Positions 17,710 to 26,108 of a stretch of 42,100 nucleotides of DNA are shown in pieces. Every line of letters starts with the position of its first letter. Positions within the stretch are counted from its first letter, which is position 1. The DNA is from CAYVQU01 sp964453155 (GTDB taxonomy: Bacteria > Chloroflexota > Anaerolineae > Anaerolineales > UBA11858). Under the pieces are notes generated by a model, which was not told the DNA's origin, did not search any database, and worked only from the letters and a program-made list of their open reading frames with translations. The stretch spans positions 1 to 42,100 of the forward strand of contig CAYVQU010000022.1 of the NCBI GenBank assembly GCA_964453155.1, given 5' to 3'. The position numbers and the translations under genes are program-made.

Positions 17710-17766
17710 ATGCATCTCAGCTTGGATTTTTTATTCCTTGCGGGTTGGGTTGGATTGCTCCTTTGA
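17710..17766 (+). CDS. Possible small hydrophobic peptide (18 aa)
   Basis: An ATG at 17710 opens an 18-codon frame, MHLSLDFLFLAGWVGLLL, ending in TGA. It is preceded by an exceptionally G-rich Shine-Dalgarno stretch at 17686-17699 containing GGAGG twice. The peptide is almost entirely hydrophobic. An in-frame ATG at 17677 would add a Gly-rich leader of 11 residues, but that would place the Shine-Dalgarno stretch inside the coding region. It lies in the 417-base gap between the membrane protein and the HTH/TPR regulator, on the regulator's strand. The rest of that gap (17770-18050) is very AT-rich with no other gene seen. The peptide could be chance. Confidence 0.3.
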   Translation: MHLSLDFLFLAGWVGLLL

Positions 17767-17934
17767 TAAGTAGATATTCGCGGATTAATTAAGCAGATTT
17801 GTGTTCTAAATCTATAAATGCTACTAAAAATATTCATCGCATCGCCTCGCTTTTTTGTAATCAGACCTGCTTTTAAAACTAATATATTCTAGAAATCGTG
17901 AAATAATTTGGTGAAATATGCAAACATGTATATT

Positions 17935-17984
17935 ATTCAATGCAAGAACATGTTGAATGGAATTCAAATTTTTGTTTTATTCAA
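17935..17984. promoter_or_regulatory. ATTCAA repeat cluster, candidate operator
   Basis: ATTCAA at 17935-17940 and TTGAAT at 17953-17958 form an inverted repeat around CATG. Two more ATTCAA copies follow at 17962 and 17979. The cluster lies 70-115 bases before the regulator's start in a very AT-rich region. It could be an autoregulatory site for the HTH protein, but the words are short and AT-biased. Confidence 0.3.
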
Positions 17985-18050
17985 AAAAAAAATAAATATT
18001 GATGATATATTTATTATTGTTATGTTTAAGGTTTGAAATGGGAGTTTGAG

Positions 18051-19850
18051 ATGACTTTTGGGACCTATTTACGAAAGCTTAGGAAAAAAGCCGGATTAAC
18101 CCAACGGGCTTTAGCAGAATTAATTCATATGGATCCTTCGATGATTCACAGATATGAAAAGGATCAAAATGGAACGGTTCCTAAACCGAAAACGTTGAAC
18201 AGTATTATTTATGTCTTAAAACAAAATGGGATAGCCCAAGAAGATGTCGAAAAATTATATGATTTAAATGGATACAATCAGTCTGGAACCCAAAATACAG
18301 ATTTCTTCGATATCGTTAAGTATTCTCAAAACACGCTTGAAAAATTGGGTCCCAAAGATTTAAAGTTGGTGTCTAGCGACTTGTACACTTTACTTGAATT
18401 AGAGCAAGCTTTTATAACCGCCCAGAAGATAAGTAAAGCCAAGAAATGGCCCCGTGCTATTGAAAACTTTACTGATCTGCGATCCGATATCGAGAAGCAA
18501 TTCCAATTTTGGAATCTCCGCCTCGATATGAATATTGCCCATTGCCATTACAGTAATATGTCATTTTCGCAGGCAATTCATTTTTATGAGTTGGCTCGAT
18601 TGAAAGCCCGGAGTCTGGGGCAAAGAAGCATGGAGGGAGAAATACTGCTCAATTTAGGGGATGTTAATCGACGTTATGGGGGAGCCAAGTGCACTCAGGC
18701 GCGTCAGTATTACACGAAAGCCAAAAAAATATTTAAGGATGCCAAGAATCTGGCTAGGGTAGCTGATACTGTTCGCAAAGAGGCCTGTTCGTACATTTTT
18801 CAAGGCCGCCCGGATATTGCCCTCCATTTATGTCAGGAGAGTTTGCAATTAGCTCATGATGTTGGTCACAATAAGGGTACTTATAAGGCTTTGCAGCATC
18901 TGGCCTGGGCTAATCGGATGCTCGGAAAATGGCAGGAAGCCACATTGCTCTGTCAGGATGCAATCAATCAAATCCCAAGGGATGATCAGTGGAATAAAAT
19001 TAAGGGGTTACGCTACCTGGGCGATGCCTACCGGTTGGCTCGCGAGTATGAGAAAGCAGAGGAAACCTATCGAAAAGCCTTAGATCTTTTTGAAGAAATT
19101 GGTATTACTCAAAGTCGTACGTATGGGCTAATTCGGCTTGGTTTGGGGAAATTGTATCTAAAGAATGATGCTCAGCTACTAAAGGCGCAAGCCCACATTA
19201 TTGAGGGGATCGCGAAACATGGAATTTCGGGTAATGATTTCCGTGAAATCGATTTTTTTGTAGAAGAAGGTGATTTGTATCTGACCACTGCGGCTTTTAG
19301 CAAGGCTGAAAACCGCTTAGAGTTAGCAGCTTTACGCTATGAAGAAATGGGAAATCAATTTCATTATTTTAGAACCTTGGCCAAGCTTTGTGAACTTTAC
19401 TTCGAAATGGGTGAAAAGTATTTCCCGAAAATTGCACAAATCGAACGGTTGATTGTCAGAGTAGTTCAAGATCAGGCTAAAGAAGAATATGAAAAGGGGC
19501 TGCTAGACTATTTTTTAGGTAAAGTTTATTTTATCCTCGGGAAATCTAATCTTTGTCAAATGAAACCTAAAGAAGTAGTTCGCAATTGGAATCAGGCCTT
19601 GGTCATCAAGTTGCAATTTAACCCCGAATGCTTTTTCGAAACTCTTTCTCAAATTATTGAAGAGTTAAATTCATTTGCTCAATACCGCCAAATCCCAGAG
19701 GCATTTAAAATCATTACAGGGATTAAGGGTTTTCTTGAAGATATTATGCGTGATGCTAGCTGGGAATTACATCAAATCCTCACGATCCAGGCCGGGCATA
19801 AATCAATACAGGCTTTTGAAAATTCACTTCATGATCGCGAGCTGAAATAG
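18051..19850 (+). CDS. XRE-family HTH regulator with long TPR domain
   Basis: This 599-residue protein starts with a helix-turn-helix (about 1-65, TFGTYLRKLRKKAGLTQRALAE). The long all-helical array that follows (about 110-560) has tetratricopeptide-like units such as YLGDAYRLAREYEKAEETYRKAL. HTH plus TPR is the architecture of RRNPP-type peptide-responsive regulators and of several Chloroflexota regulators; which kind applies here is unknown. GGGAG lies 6 bases before the ATG at 18051; an in-frame TTG at 18033 lacks a ribosome binding site. The gene is AT-rich like the divergent membrane protein. A clear terminator follows. Confidence 0.83.
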   Translation: MTFGTYLRKLRKKAGLTQRALAELIHMDPSMIHRYEKDQNGTVPKPKTLNSIIYVLKQNGIAQEDVEKLYDLNGYNQSGTQNTDFFDIVKYSQNTLEKLGPKDLKLVSSDLYTLLELEQAFITAQKISKAKKWPRAIENFTDLRSDIEKQFQFWNLRLDMNIAHCHYSNMSFSQAIHFYELARLKARSLGQRSMEGEILLNLGDVNRRYGGAKCTQARQYYTKAKKIFKDAKNLARVADTVRKEACSYIFQGRPDIALHLCQESLQLAHDVGHNKGTYKALQHLAWANRMLGKWQEATLLCQDAINQIPRDDQWNKIKGLRYLGDAYRLAREYEKAEETYRKALDLFEEIGITQSRTYGLIRLGLGKLYLKNDAQLLKAQAHIIEGIAKHGISGNDFREIDFFVEEGDLYLTTAAFSKAENRLELAALRYEEMGNQFHYFRTLAKLCELYFEMGEKYFPKIAQIERLIVRVVQDQAKEEYEKGLLDYFLGKVYFILGKSNLCQMKPKEVVRNWNQALVIKLQFNPECFFETLSQIIEELNSFAQYRQIPEAFKIITGIKGFLEDIMRDASWELHQILTIQAGHKSIQAFENSLHDRELK

Positions 19851-19862
19851 GCAAAAAACAAC

Positions 19863-19904
19863 AAAACCAAAAGCTACTCCGACAAGAGAATGGCTTTTGG
19901 TTTT
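19863..19904 (+). terminator. Intrinsic terminator after the HTH/TPR gene
   Basis: AAAACCAAAAGC (19863-19874) pairs with GCTTTTGGTTTT (19893-19904), closing on a T-run, 12 bases after the regulator's stop. It separates this gene from the amine cluster. Confidence 0.82.
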
Positions 19905-19966
19905 ATTCTGTGTGTGTCAAAAATCGCTTTCCGGGGGACAAAAATAACGAATAACGACGAATATTA

Positions 19967-19994
19967 TTGACTATTTAACGAAAATCGGTAAAAT
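19967..19994 (+). promoter_or_regulatory. Promoter of the Lrp regulator / amine cluster
   Basis: TTGACT (19967-19972), a 16-base spacer and TAAAAT (19989-19994) form a good housekeeping promoter. The -10 box ends only 6 bases before the ATG at 20001 and no Shine-Dalgarno is visible, so the transcript is probably leaderless. Confidence 0.65.
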
Positions 19995-20000
19995 CTAGTC

Positions 20001-20489
20001 ATGCTAGATGAACTGGATCGTCAAATCATTACCTTTCTACAATATGATGGGCGCACGCCCTTCACCAAAATCGCCGACGAATTGGGGACTACCGAAGGGA
20101 CGGTCCGCCGCCGGGTGAAGCAGTTGACAGACAGCGGCATGATGCAGATTGTGGCCATTGTCGAGGCCCATGATATGGGCTGGGAAGAAGCGGCGATGAT
20201 TGGAATCTCGGTGAAAGCGAATTTGCTCACCTCGATCGCGGCCGAGATTGCTGAATTGCCGGAAGTTGCTTATTTGTTCCAGGCCGCAGGCGAATATGAT
20301 TTGATCGCGGAGGTGTTTTGCCGTGATCGAAACCATTTTGTCTCTTTCCTAAACAATAAACTGCAGCAAATTCCGGGGATCGAGCGCACGCAGTCATTCA
20401 TGATCCTAAAAATGCACAAACTGTCGTACCGTTGGGGACAAGCCGAACCGCCGCAGTTTGCACAACAGCCTACCGCACCCCCGCAATAA
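20001..20489 (+). CDS. Lrp/AsnC-family transcriptional regulator
   Basis: This 162-residue protein has the family's N-terminal HTH (DELDRQIITFLQYDGRTPFTKIADELG, recognition helix around EGTVRRRVKQL). A RAM ligand-binding domain follows (about 65-140), including YLFQAAGEYDLIAEVFCRD. Lrp-type proteins bind amino acids or related amines and usually control nearby catabolic genes. A Gln/Pro-rich tail of about 15 residues is extra. It stands 40 bases before the first methyltransferase gene at the head of the cluster, so it likely regulates the cluster. Its ligand could be the amine substrate or a product, which is inference. Confidence 0.93.
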   Translation: MLDELDRQIITFLQYDGRTPFTKIADELGTTEGTVRRRVKQLTDSGMMQIVAIVEAHDMGWEEAAMIGISVKANLLTSIAAEIAELPEVAYLFQAAGEYDLIAEVFCRDRNHFVSFLNNKLQQIPGIERTQSFMILKMHKLSYRWGQAEPPQFAQQPTAPPQ

Positions 20490-20529
20490 TCCAATTTTAG
20501 TGGACAATACTTCAACAATGGAACTGCAT

Positions 20530-21951
20530 ATGACAAACTCGGCCGATACCACCACCCTTGCAAATCTTGTCCACGAAAAATCAGTTGAAATTCTCACCGA
20601 GGTTGGTTTTTGTGTGCCAGATGATGACGTTCTGGCGCAGTTTGATTCAGCTGGATTTCGAGTGGATTATGCCACTCAAATGGTGCGGATTACGCCGGAT
20701 TTGTTGGATGCGGCTTTAGCAAGTCTTCCCAAAGATGTCCGGCTGTACTCTCGAGGTGGCGAACCACTGACTCAATTTGGGGTTGAATCTTGCTTTATGG
20801 GGGCGGGAACCCCCGTCAATGTCTTCGATCTCAATACCGGCGAACAGCGAGCCTCCACCCGGCAAGATGTCCGCCAACTGGTCACCATTCAGGATGCCTT
20901 ACCCCAGGTGGATATCGTCCGCCCCACTGTGACTGCCACCGACCAGGGTCAATTTTCTGATTTGGTGGAAATTGCCGAACTCCTCCGGAATACGGGCAAA
21001 CCCATCGTCCACCGGGCGTTGCTGCCCCAAAATGTGGAGGCTGCCGCGCAGATGTTGTTCGCTGTTTCGGGCGGCGCAGATGCTTTCCGAGCCAAACCCA
21101 ACTTTGCCACTCTCTACTGCCCCATCAGCCCTGGCTATTTCACCCCCGAAAATGTCCACTGTATGCTCAAATGGGCCGAATATGGAGTGCCCATCACCCT
21201 TTTGAGTATGGCGATGGGCGGGGCTTCAGCTCCGGCGACCCTCCTCGGTGAATTGATTGTCATCAATGCCGATATCCTAGCCTGGATCGTGGCTTTGCAA
21301 ATCTTTTATCCCGGCACGCCCTTGTTATATGGCAGCGTTTCAGCTGTCTTGGATATGAAAACGGGTTTACTCCCCCTCGGCGCACCGGAAAGGGGTATGA
21401 TCAACAGTGGCGCGGCCATCATGGGACATTATTACGGTATCCCCTCCATGTGCGGCGGACTCTCCTCCGATGCCAAAGAGTTGGATGCCCAAGCCGGGTT
21501 TGAAAAAGTAAATACGGCTATTCCGCTCTTGCAGCAGAAAGCCTCCATTATATATGGTGTCGGAGCCACTGATGCCGGATCGACTATTTCCTACACCCAA
21601 ATGGTCTTCGATAACGAGATCATCGCCGGGGTTCGCCGGATGTGGGGCGGAATCACCCTGCACGATCCAACCGAAGAAGTCGAGTTGATCAAAGCTAATA
21701 CCCCGCGCGGCAATTTTATGTCGGCCGCGCATACCCGTCAGAATTATCGCCGCCATTGGTACCCCGAAATTATCAGCCGTGATACCTACGATACCTGGCA
21801 AGAAAAAGGAGAAACTATCGCACAGATTTGCCGCCGTAAGGCCCAAGAGATCGTTACCAACCACCAATCTCCACCCCTGCCAGCCGGCGTAGAGTCAGAA
21901 ATAGAGCGCATCATGCGTCAATATTTACCTGAATTTGCATTTGAAGGATAA
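20530..21951 (+). CDS. MttB-superfamily (non-pyrrolysine) methyltransferase 1
   Basis: This 473-residue TIM-barrel protein belongs to the trimethylamine methyltransferase superfamily. Members without pyrrolysine demethylate quaternary amines such as glycine betaine, proline betaine or carnitine onto a corrinoid protein. Family strings include LYSRGGEP, SMAMGGASAPAT and the late HTRxxYRRHW. The usual GGHFL before HTR is altered to GNFM, and the copy is divergent from the others in the cluster. No in-frame TAG interrupts it. The start is chosen at 20530 (GGAA 6 bases upstream); ATGs at 20518 and 20458 are possible, the last overlapping the regulator. The substrate is unknown. Confidence 0.85.
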   Translation: MTNSADTTTLANLVHEKSVEILTEVGFCVPDDDVLAQFDSAGFRVDYATQMVRITPDLLDAALASLPKDVRLYSRGGEPLTQFGVESCFMGAGTPVNVFDLNTGEQRASTRQDVRQLVTIQDALPQVDIVRPTVTATDQGQFSDLVEIAELLRNTGKPIVHRALLPQNVEAAAQMLFAVSGGADAFRAKPNFATLYCPISPGYFTPENVHCMLKWAEYGVPITLLSMAMGGASAPATLLGELIVINADILAWIVALQIFYPGTPLLYGSVSAVLDMKTGLLPLGAPERGMINSGAAIMGHYYGIPSMCGGLSSDAKELDAQAGFEKVNTAIPLLQQKASIIYGVGATDAGSTISYTQMVFDNEIIAGVRRMWGGITLHDPTEEVELIKANTPRGNFMSAAHTRQNYRRHWYPEIISRDTYDTWQEKGETIAQICRRKAQEIVTNHQSPPLPAGVESEIERIMRQYLPEFAFEG

Positions 21952-21963
21952 CAATTGAATAAA

Positions 21964-22044
21964 CTCACGCAAAGCCGCAAAGGCGCAAAAAAACCAAAAC
22001 TTGGCGTCTTTGCGCCTATGTTAGCGTAGCGGCCTTTGTGTGAG
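21964..22044. repeat. CGCAAAG-type palindromic intergenic repeat
   Basis: CTCACGCAAAGCCGCAAAGG at the left is mirrored at the right by CTTTGCGCC and GGCCTTTGTGTGAG, giving an imperfect palindrome of about 80 bases. It lies between methyltransferase 1 and the corrinoid gene. A close relative sits at 28614-28683 and a simpler one at 1026-1071. Confidence 0.75.
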
Positions 22045-22091
22045 ACTTAAAAGATCGATATCAAAATCAACTTTTTTCAAAGGAGTAAACA

Positions 22092-22742
22092 ATGTCTGAA
22101 GAACTTTATAAACAATTGGCCCAAACCGTAATCGACGGTGAGCCCGAAGACGCCGAAGAAATCGCTAAGAAAGCCCTAGATCAAGGCGCCGATGCTCTGG
22201 CCTGCATCAACAATGGCTTAGTACCTGGTATCCAAAAGGTCGGTGAGCTATTTTCGAGTGGTGAATTCTTCCTGCCGGAATTGATCATTGGTGCCGACGC
22301 CATGAAAGCGGCCCTCGATGTCCTCGAACCGGCCCTGGTTGGCGGGCAGAAGCGCGAAGTTGTGGGCCATGTGGTCCTCGGCACCGTCGAAGGCGATCTG
22401 CACGAGATCGGCAAAACCTTGGTCGGCACCATGCTGACGGCCAACGGCTTCCAGGTCACCGACATTGGCGTTGACCAAAAAGCCGATGCGTTCGTGGCGG
22501 CCGCCAAAGAACACAACGCCGACATTGTCGGTGCTTCCGCTCTGCTCACAACCACCATGCTCCAACAAAAGAAACTGGTTGAAGCCCTCGAATCAGCCGG
22601 AATCCGAGATCAGGTTAAAGTATTGGTTGGCGGCGCGCCGGTTACAGACACTTTTGCCAAGGAAATCGGTGCCGATGGCTACGCTGAAGATGCCATCTCG
22701 GCCGTCGATATGGCCTTCCGATTGATGGATGCACCCGCGTAA
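22092..22742 (+). CDS. Corrinoid (methyl-cobalamin carrier) protein, MtgC/MttC type
   Basis: This 216-residue protein carries a cobamide that accepts a methyl group from the methyltransferases and hands it to a second transferase. Residues 1-85 form the helical cap (B12-binding 2 type). The Rossmann-like part binds cobalamin through DLHEIG, with the cobalt-ligand His104, plus ASALLTTT and VLVGGAPVT. The length matches MtgC/MttC/MtbC carriers. AAGGAG lies 6 bases before the ATG. It is the only corrinoid protein in the window although five candidate partner enzymes are present, so it may serve several of them. Confidence 0.95.
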   Translation: MSEELYKQLAQTVIDGEPEDAEEIAKKALDQGADALACINNGLVPGIQKVGELFSSGEFFLPELIIGADAMKAALDVLEPALVGGQKREVVGHVVLGTVEGDLHEIGKTLVGTMLTANGFQVTDIGVDQKADAFVAAAKEHNADIVGASALLTTTMLQQKKLVEALESAGIRDQVKVLVGGAPVTDTFAKEIGADGYAEDAISAVDMAFRLMDAPA

Positions 22743-22820
22743 AAATCGCCCGGCGGTTAACCACCGGACTTGGTCCACAAGACCCCTCCAGGGCCTGAGC
22801 CCATAGGGCTTAAGCTGTTA

Positions 22821-22865
22821 GCCCGGACACTTGTCCTGAGTGAGTCGAAGGATTGATGTCCGGGC
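22821..22865. repeat. Hairpin upstream of methyltransferase 2
   Basis: GCCCGGACA (22821-22829) pairs with TGTCCGGGC (22857-22865). The loop contains CCTGAGTGAGTCGAAGGA, related to words in the larger repeats further right. It ends 46 bases before the methyltransferase 2 start. There is no T-run, so mRNA processing or stability is more likely than termination. Confidence 0.6.
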
Positions 22866-22910
22866 GAGTTGGATTGTACGAGTTTACTATTTCCCATAGG
22901 AGCTAATCAT

Positions 22911-24359
22911 ATGGACCGTCCCCCGATTGAACCCATTAGGACCACCCAAAAAATAAATTTCTTGGATACTGACCAACTGGATAACCTCCAGGCCGCGACC
23001 CTCGAAATTCTGGAGAATACCGGGGTTCAGTTTCCATCTGAGCAGGCCTTGGATATTTTCGCGGAACACGGCGCGGTCGTAGATCGTGAATCCCAAGTCG
23101 TCAAAATTCCGCGCGATCTGGTATTCAAAGCCATGGCGACTGTACCGCGCTATTTCACCCTGGGGGCTCGCAATCCGGATTTTGACTTGCAACTTCAGGA
23201 AGGTGTGACTTATTTCACCAATGATGGCTGTGGCCATAATGTCGTCGATTTCAAGACCGGAGAGCAACGGGCCTCCCGCAAATCCGATGTGGGGATGATG
23301 GCCCGGATCAACGATTATTTGTCGTCGATGGCTTTTAGCTGGACGATGATCAGCGCTCAGGATTGCGGGGAAACTTCTCCACTCCATGAGTTGGATGTCA
23401 CCTGGCGCAACAACACCAAACACTATCAGAGTGTCACGATGATGGGGGCCGAGATTTGCAGCTATGGGGTTGAAATGGCCACTGTGCTGCGCGGCAGCCG
23501 GGAAGAAGTCCGCCGCCGCCCACCGATCTCGTTGATTGTGTGCACGATTGCGCCCCTCGTCCAGGATAAAGAAGCCATTGAGGGGGCGCTAGTCTTAGCT
23601 GAAGCTGGAATTCCGGTGGTGATCATGTCGATGCCGACGATGGGCACCACCGCGCCGGCGACCTACGCTGGAGCCCTGTCCGTGGGCGACGCTGAGATTA
23701 TCAGCGCGACCGTCCTGCTGCAACTGGCCCATCCGGGAACGCCCGTTTTCCACTCGCTGCTCCATGCTTGGGCCGACCCGCGCACCGCGGCCTATGTCGG
23801 CTATCCCCTCGATTCGCGCGGCCGCTATGCACCGGTGGAGATGGCCCATCATTGGGGGATGCCCGCGCTCGGGGGTGCGTTCGGCACCGAAAGCCCCGAA
23901 CTCGATGATTGGCGCACTGCAGCCGAGGTTGCAACCGATCCCCTCCTGGTAGGGTTGGCAGGAGCCGAAATCGTCACCGGGATTGGCCTTCGGGATACGT
24001 ACACCTTGCTCTATCCCGAAGCCATCATTTTGGATAACGATCTCTACCATCAGGCCCGCTATGCTTTACTTGATATGGAAGTCAGTCCTGAAACGTTGGC
24101 CCTCGAGGTGATCGAAAAAGTCAAACCGGGTGGGCATTTCTTGAGCCAAAAACACACCCGCAAACATATGCGAACATCCATGGTGCGCGGTGTCATCCAT
24201 CAACTGGATTCGCTGGGCAAATACCGCAATCCGACGGAATATGCCCGCGAGAAAGTCGCCTGGATAATGGAGAATCACCATCCAGAGCCACCTGCCCCTG
24301 AAATCCAGGCCGAACTCAACCGCATTCTCATGGCGGCTGATCGCGAATTGAAAGAGTGA
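22911..24359 (+). CDS. MttB-superfamily (non-pyrrolysine) methyltransferase 2
   Basis: This 482-residue protein is a second corrinoid-dependent methyltransferase homologue. It carries the strings FTLGARNPDFDL, MPTMGTTAPATY, LSVGDAEII, HPGTPVFHS and PGGHFLSQKHTRKHMR. These are shared with copies 3 and 4, which form a close subgroup. It is co-directional with the corrinoid gene, which ends 168 bases upstream. AGGAG precedes the ATG at 22911; an in-frame ATG at 22869 lies in the hairpin region and is rejected. No in-frame TAG is present, so it is not a pyrrolysine enzyme. The substrate is inferred to be a quaternary or tertiary amine. Confidence 0.92.
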   Translation: MDRPPIEPIRTTQKINFLDTDQLDNLQAATLEILENTGVQFPSEQALDIFAEHGAVVDRESQVVKIPRDLVFKAMATVPRYFTLGARNPDFDLQLQEGVTYFTNDGCGHNVVDFKTGEQRASRKSDVGMMARINDYLSSMAFSWTMISAQDCGETSPLHELDVTWRNNTKHYQSVTMMGAEICSYGVEMATVLRGSREEVRRRPPISLIVCTIAPLVQDKEAIEGALVLAEAGIPVVIMSMPTMGTTAPATYAGALSVGDAEIISATVLLQLAHPGTPVFHSLLHAWADPRTAAYVGYPLDSRGRYAPVEMAHHWGMPALGGAFGTESPELDDWRTAAEVATDPLLVGLAGAEIVTGIGLRDTYTLLYPEAIILDNDLYHQARYALLDMEVSPETLALEVIEKVKPGGHFLSQKHTRKHMRTSMVRGVIHQLDSLGKYRNPTEYAREKVAWIMENHHPEPPAPEIQAELNRILMAADRELKE

Positions 24360-24405
24360 TTTCTGGAAATTTTTGCCCCTGGCTATTTTCATGAGTAATT
24401 TTTTT

Positions 24406-24475
24406 GGACGCGGATAAACACGGATTCCACGGATCAAAACAAAAAAATCCGTGTTTATCCGTGAAATCCGTGTCC
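24406..24475. repeat. GGACGCGGAT-type palindromic intergenic repeat
   Basis: GGACGCGGATAAACACGGAT at the left is mirrored by ATCCGTG words ending in GTGTCC at the right. CACGGAT recurs within each arm, so several foldings are possible. It fills the gap between methyltransferases 2 and 3. A split copy flanks another repeat at 27225/27449 and a half copy lies at 29673-29703. Confidence 0.75.
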
Positions 24476-24491
24476 AATAAAAGGAATTCAT

Positions 24492-25949
24492 ATGCATTCT
24501 AAAACCCCCGACATCCTCTCCTATCCCTCGAAAATAAAACGGGAAGTATTAACCCAAAAACAACTCGACGCCCTCCAAGCGGCAACATTCCAAATTCTTG
24601 CAGATGTCGGGGTGCGGTTCCCATCCCAAAAGGCTTTACAAATCTTTGCGGATCATGGGGCCAATGTCGATTGGGATACGCAGATCGTAAAGCTTTCGCC
24701 TGACTTAGTGAAAAAAGCCATGGCGACCGCCCCGCGTTCCTTTGTTTTAGGCGGCCGCGAACCCCGTTTTGATTTGACTTTGGATGGTAATAATACCTAT
24801 TTATGCACCGACGGCTGCGGCACGCGGGTCATCGACCTCGAGACCCGGGAGGAACGCCCCTCCCGCAAGGAAGACGTCGCCCGGATGGCGCGCATCGTTG
24901 ACGCCTTGCCCCTGCTCAGCTTCTTCTGGCCATTGGTCAGTGCACAGGATCATGGCGTAACTGCCCCCTTGCACGAATGTCACGCCGGATTAACCAATAC
25001 CCTCAAACATGTACGCGGCGGGACGACCGTTTACCCCGAACTAGCGCCCTATCTCGTGGAAATGGCCACCGTGGTTGCAGGCAGCGAGGCCGAACGTCGG
25101 GCCCGCCCACCCATTTGTGCCAATATCTGCGGGATTGCTCCGCTGGCCCACGACGAACACGGTCTCGAATCAGCCCTGGTTTACGCAGCCGCGGGGATCC
25201 CCTTTACGTTTATGGCGATGCCCACGATGGGGTCCACCGCCCCGGCGACACCCTGGGGCGCTTTGGTTGCTGGCGATGCCGAAGTGATCGCGGGCATCGT
25301 GATGATCCAGTTAGCCTATCCTGGTTCACCGGTCTTTCATTCGATCGAAGTCTCCCTGATGCATCCCCGGACAGGTGGTTACGTCACGGGCACCGGGATT
25401 CCCTTTGATACCATGACGGTTCAAATCGGACACAACTGGAACCTCCCCAGCTTGGGGGGTGGTGGTACCAGCAGTGATGCTAAGACTATCGACTGGTATT
25501 CCGGATATGTCACTGCGGCCGGTGCGGCTTATATTCCCCTCATTGGGGGCGAGGTTTGCGGCTACTTGGGGATGCTGGATGGTTCGATGCTGCTGTATCC
25601 CGAGCAAATCATCCTCGATCATGAAATTTGCATGGACGTCTACGAGGGCATTCAGGTCGTTGATTTCAACCAGACCGATTTGGCCTTAGATGTAATTGCT
25701 GCGGTGGGGCCGGGAGGGCATTTCTTGCGACAGAAACACACTCGCAAACATATCCGTGATTTCAAGTTGGGATCGATGTCCGATGAAATGTATCTGAGTG
25801 TCTCCCCCCGCTCTGCCCGGGAGATTGCGTTGGAAGAATTTAACCGCCTCAATGAAAACCACCATCCCGAACCCCTGTCGGATGAGAAATTAGCCGAATT
25901 GGATCGGATCATGGCCGCGGCAGAGCGGACCGCGGAAAGCCTGAAATAA
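24492..25949 (+). CDS. MttB-superfamily (non-pyrrolysine) methyltransferase 3
   Basis: This 485-residue paralog is most like copies 2 and 4. It has FVLGGREPRFDL, MPTMGSTAPATP, YPGSPVFHS and the C-terminal GPGGHFLRQKHTRKHIR. An AAGGAA site precedes the ATG. It ends in NHHPEPLSDEKLAELDRIM, an ending shared with its paralogs. It directly precedes the agmatine-deiminase pair, suggesting that methyl removal and backbone breakdown are expressed together. No in-frame TAG is present. Which methylated amine it uses cannot be read from the sequence. Confidence 0.92.
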   Translation: MHSKTPDILSYPSKIKREVLTQKQLDALQAATFQILADVGVRFPSQKALQIFADHGANVDWDTQIVKLSPDLVKKAMATAPRSFVLGGREPRFDLTLDGNNTYLCTDGCGTRVIDLETREERPSRKEDVARMARIVDALPLLSFFWPLVSAQDHGVTAPLHECHAGLTNTLKHVRGGTTVYPELAPYLVEMATVVAGSEAERRARPPICANICGIAPLAHDEHGLESALVYAAAGIPFTFMAMPTMGSTAPATPWGALVAGDAEVIAGIVMIQLAYPGSPVFHSIEVSLMHPRTGGYVTGTGIPFDTMTVQIGHNWNLPSLGGGGTSSDAKTIDWYSGYVTAAGAAYIPLIGGEVCGYLGMLDGSMLLYPEQIILDHEICMDVYEGIQVVDFNQTDLALDVIAAVGPGGHFLRQKHTRKHIRDFKLGSMSDEMYLSVSPRSAREIALEEFNRLNENHHPEPLSDEKLAELDRIMAAAERTAESLK

Positions 25950-25996
25950 CATTTAGATGATATAAATTTAGAAATTACTACTAAAAATATCCGCAT

Positions 25997-26097
25997 CACC
26001 CTTCGATACGCTTTAGTTAAGATGCAAGAAATTCAGCATCCTGAGTAGTGTGTTACAGCGTGAAGCACGTATCGAAGGGTGCGACCACTACTCAGGA
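25997..26097. repeat. CCTTCGATACG/ACTCAGGA repeat, copy A
   Basis: Two inverted-repeat pairs are interleaved. CACCCTTCGATACG (25997-26010) matches CGTATCGAAGGGTG (26068-26081). TCCTGAGTAGTG (26039-26050) matches CACTACTCAGGA (26086-26097). This A-B-A'-B' order could form a pseudoknot or alternative hairpins. The right end reaches to 12 bases before the agmatine deiminase 1 start. Confidence 0.78.
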
Positions 26098-26108
26098 CGA
26101 AGTGCCTT

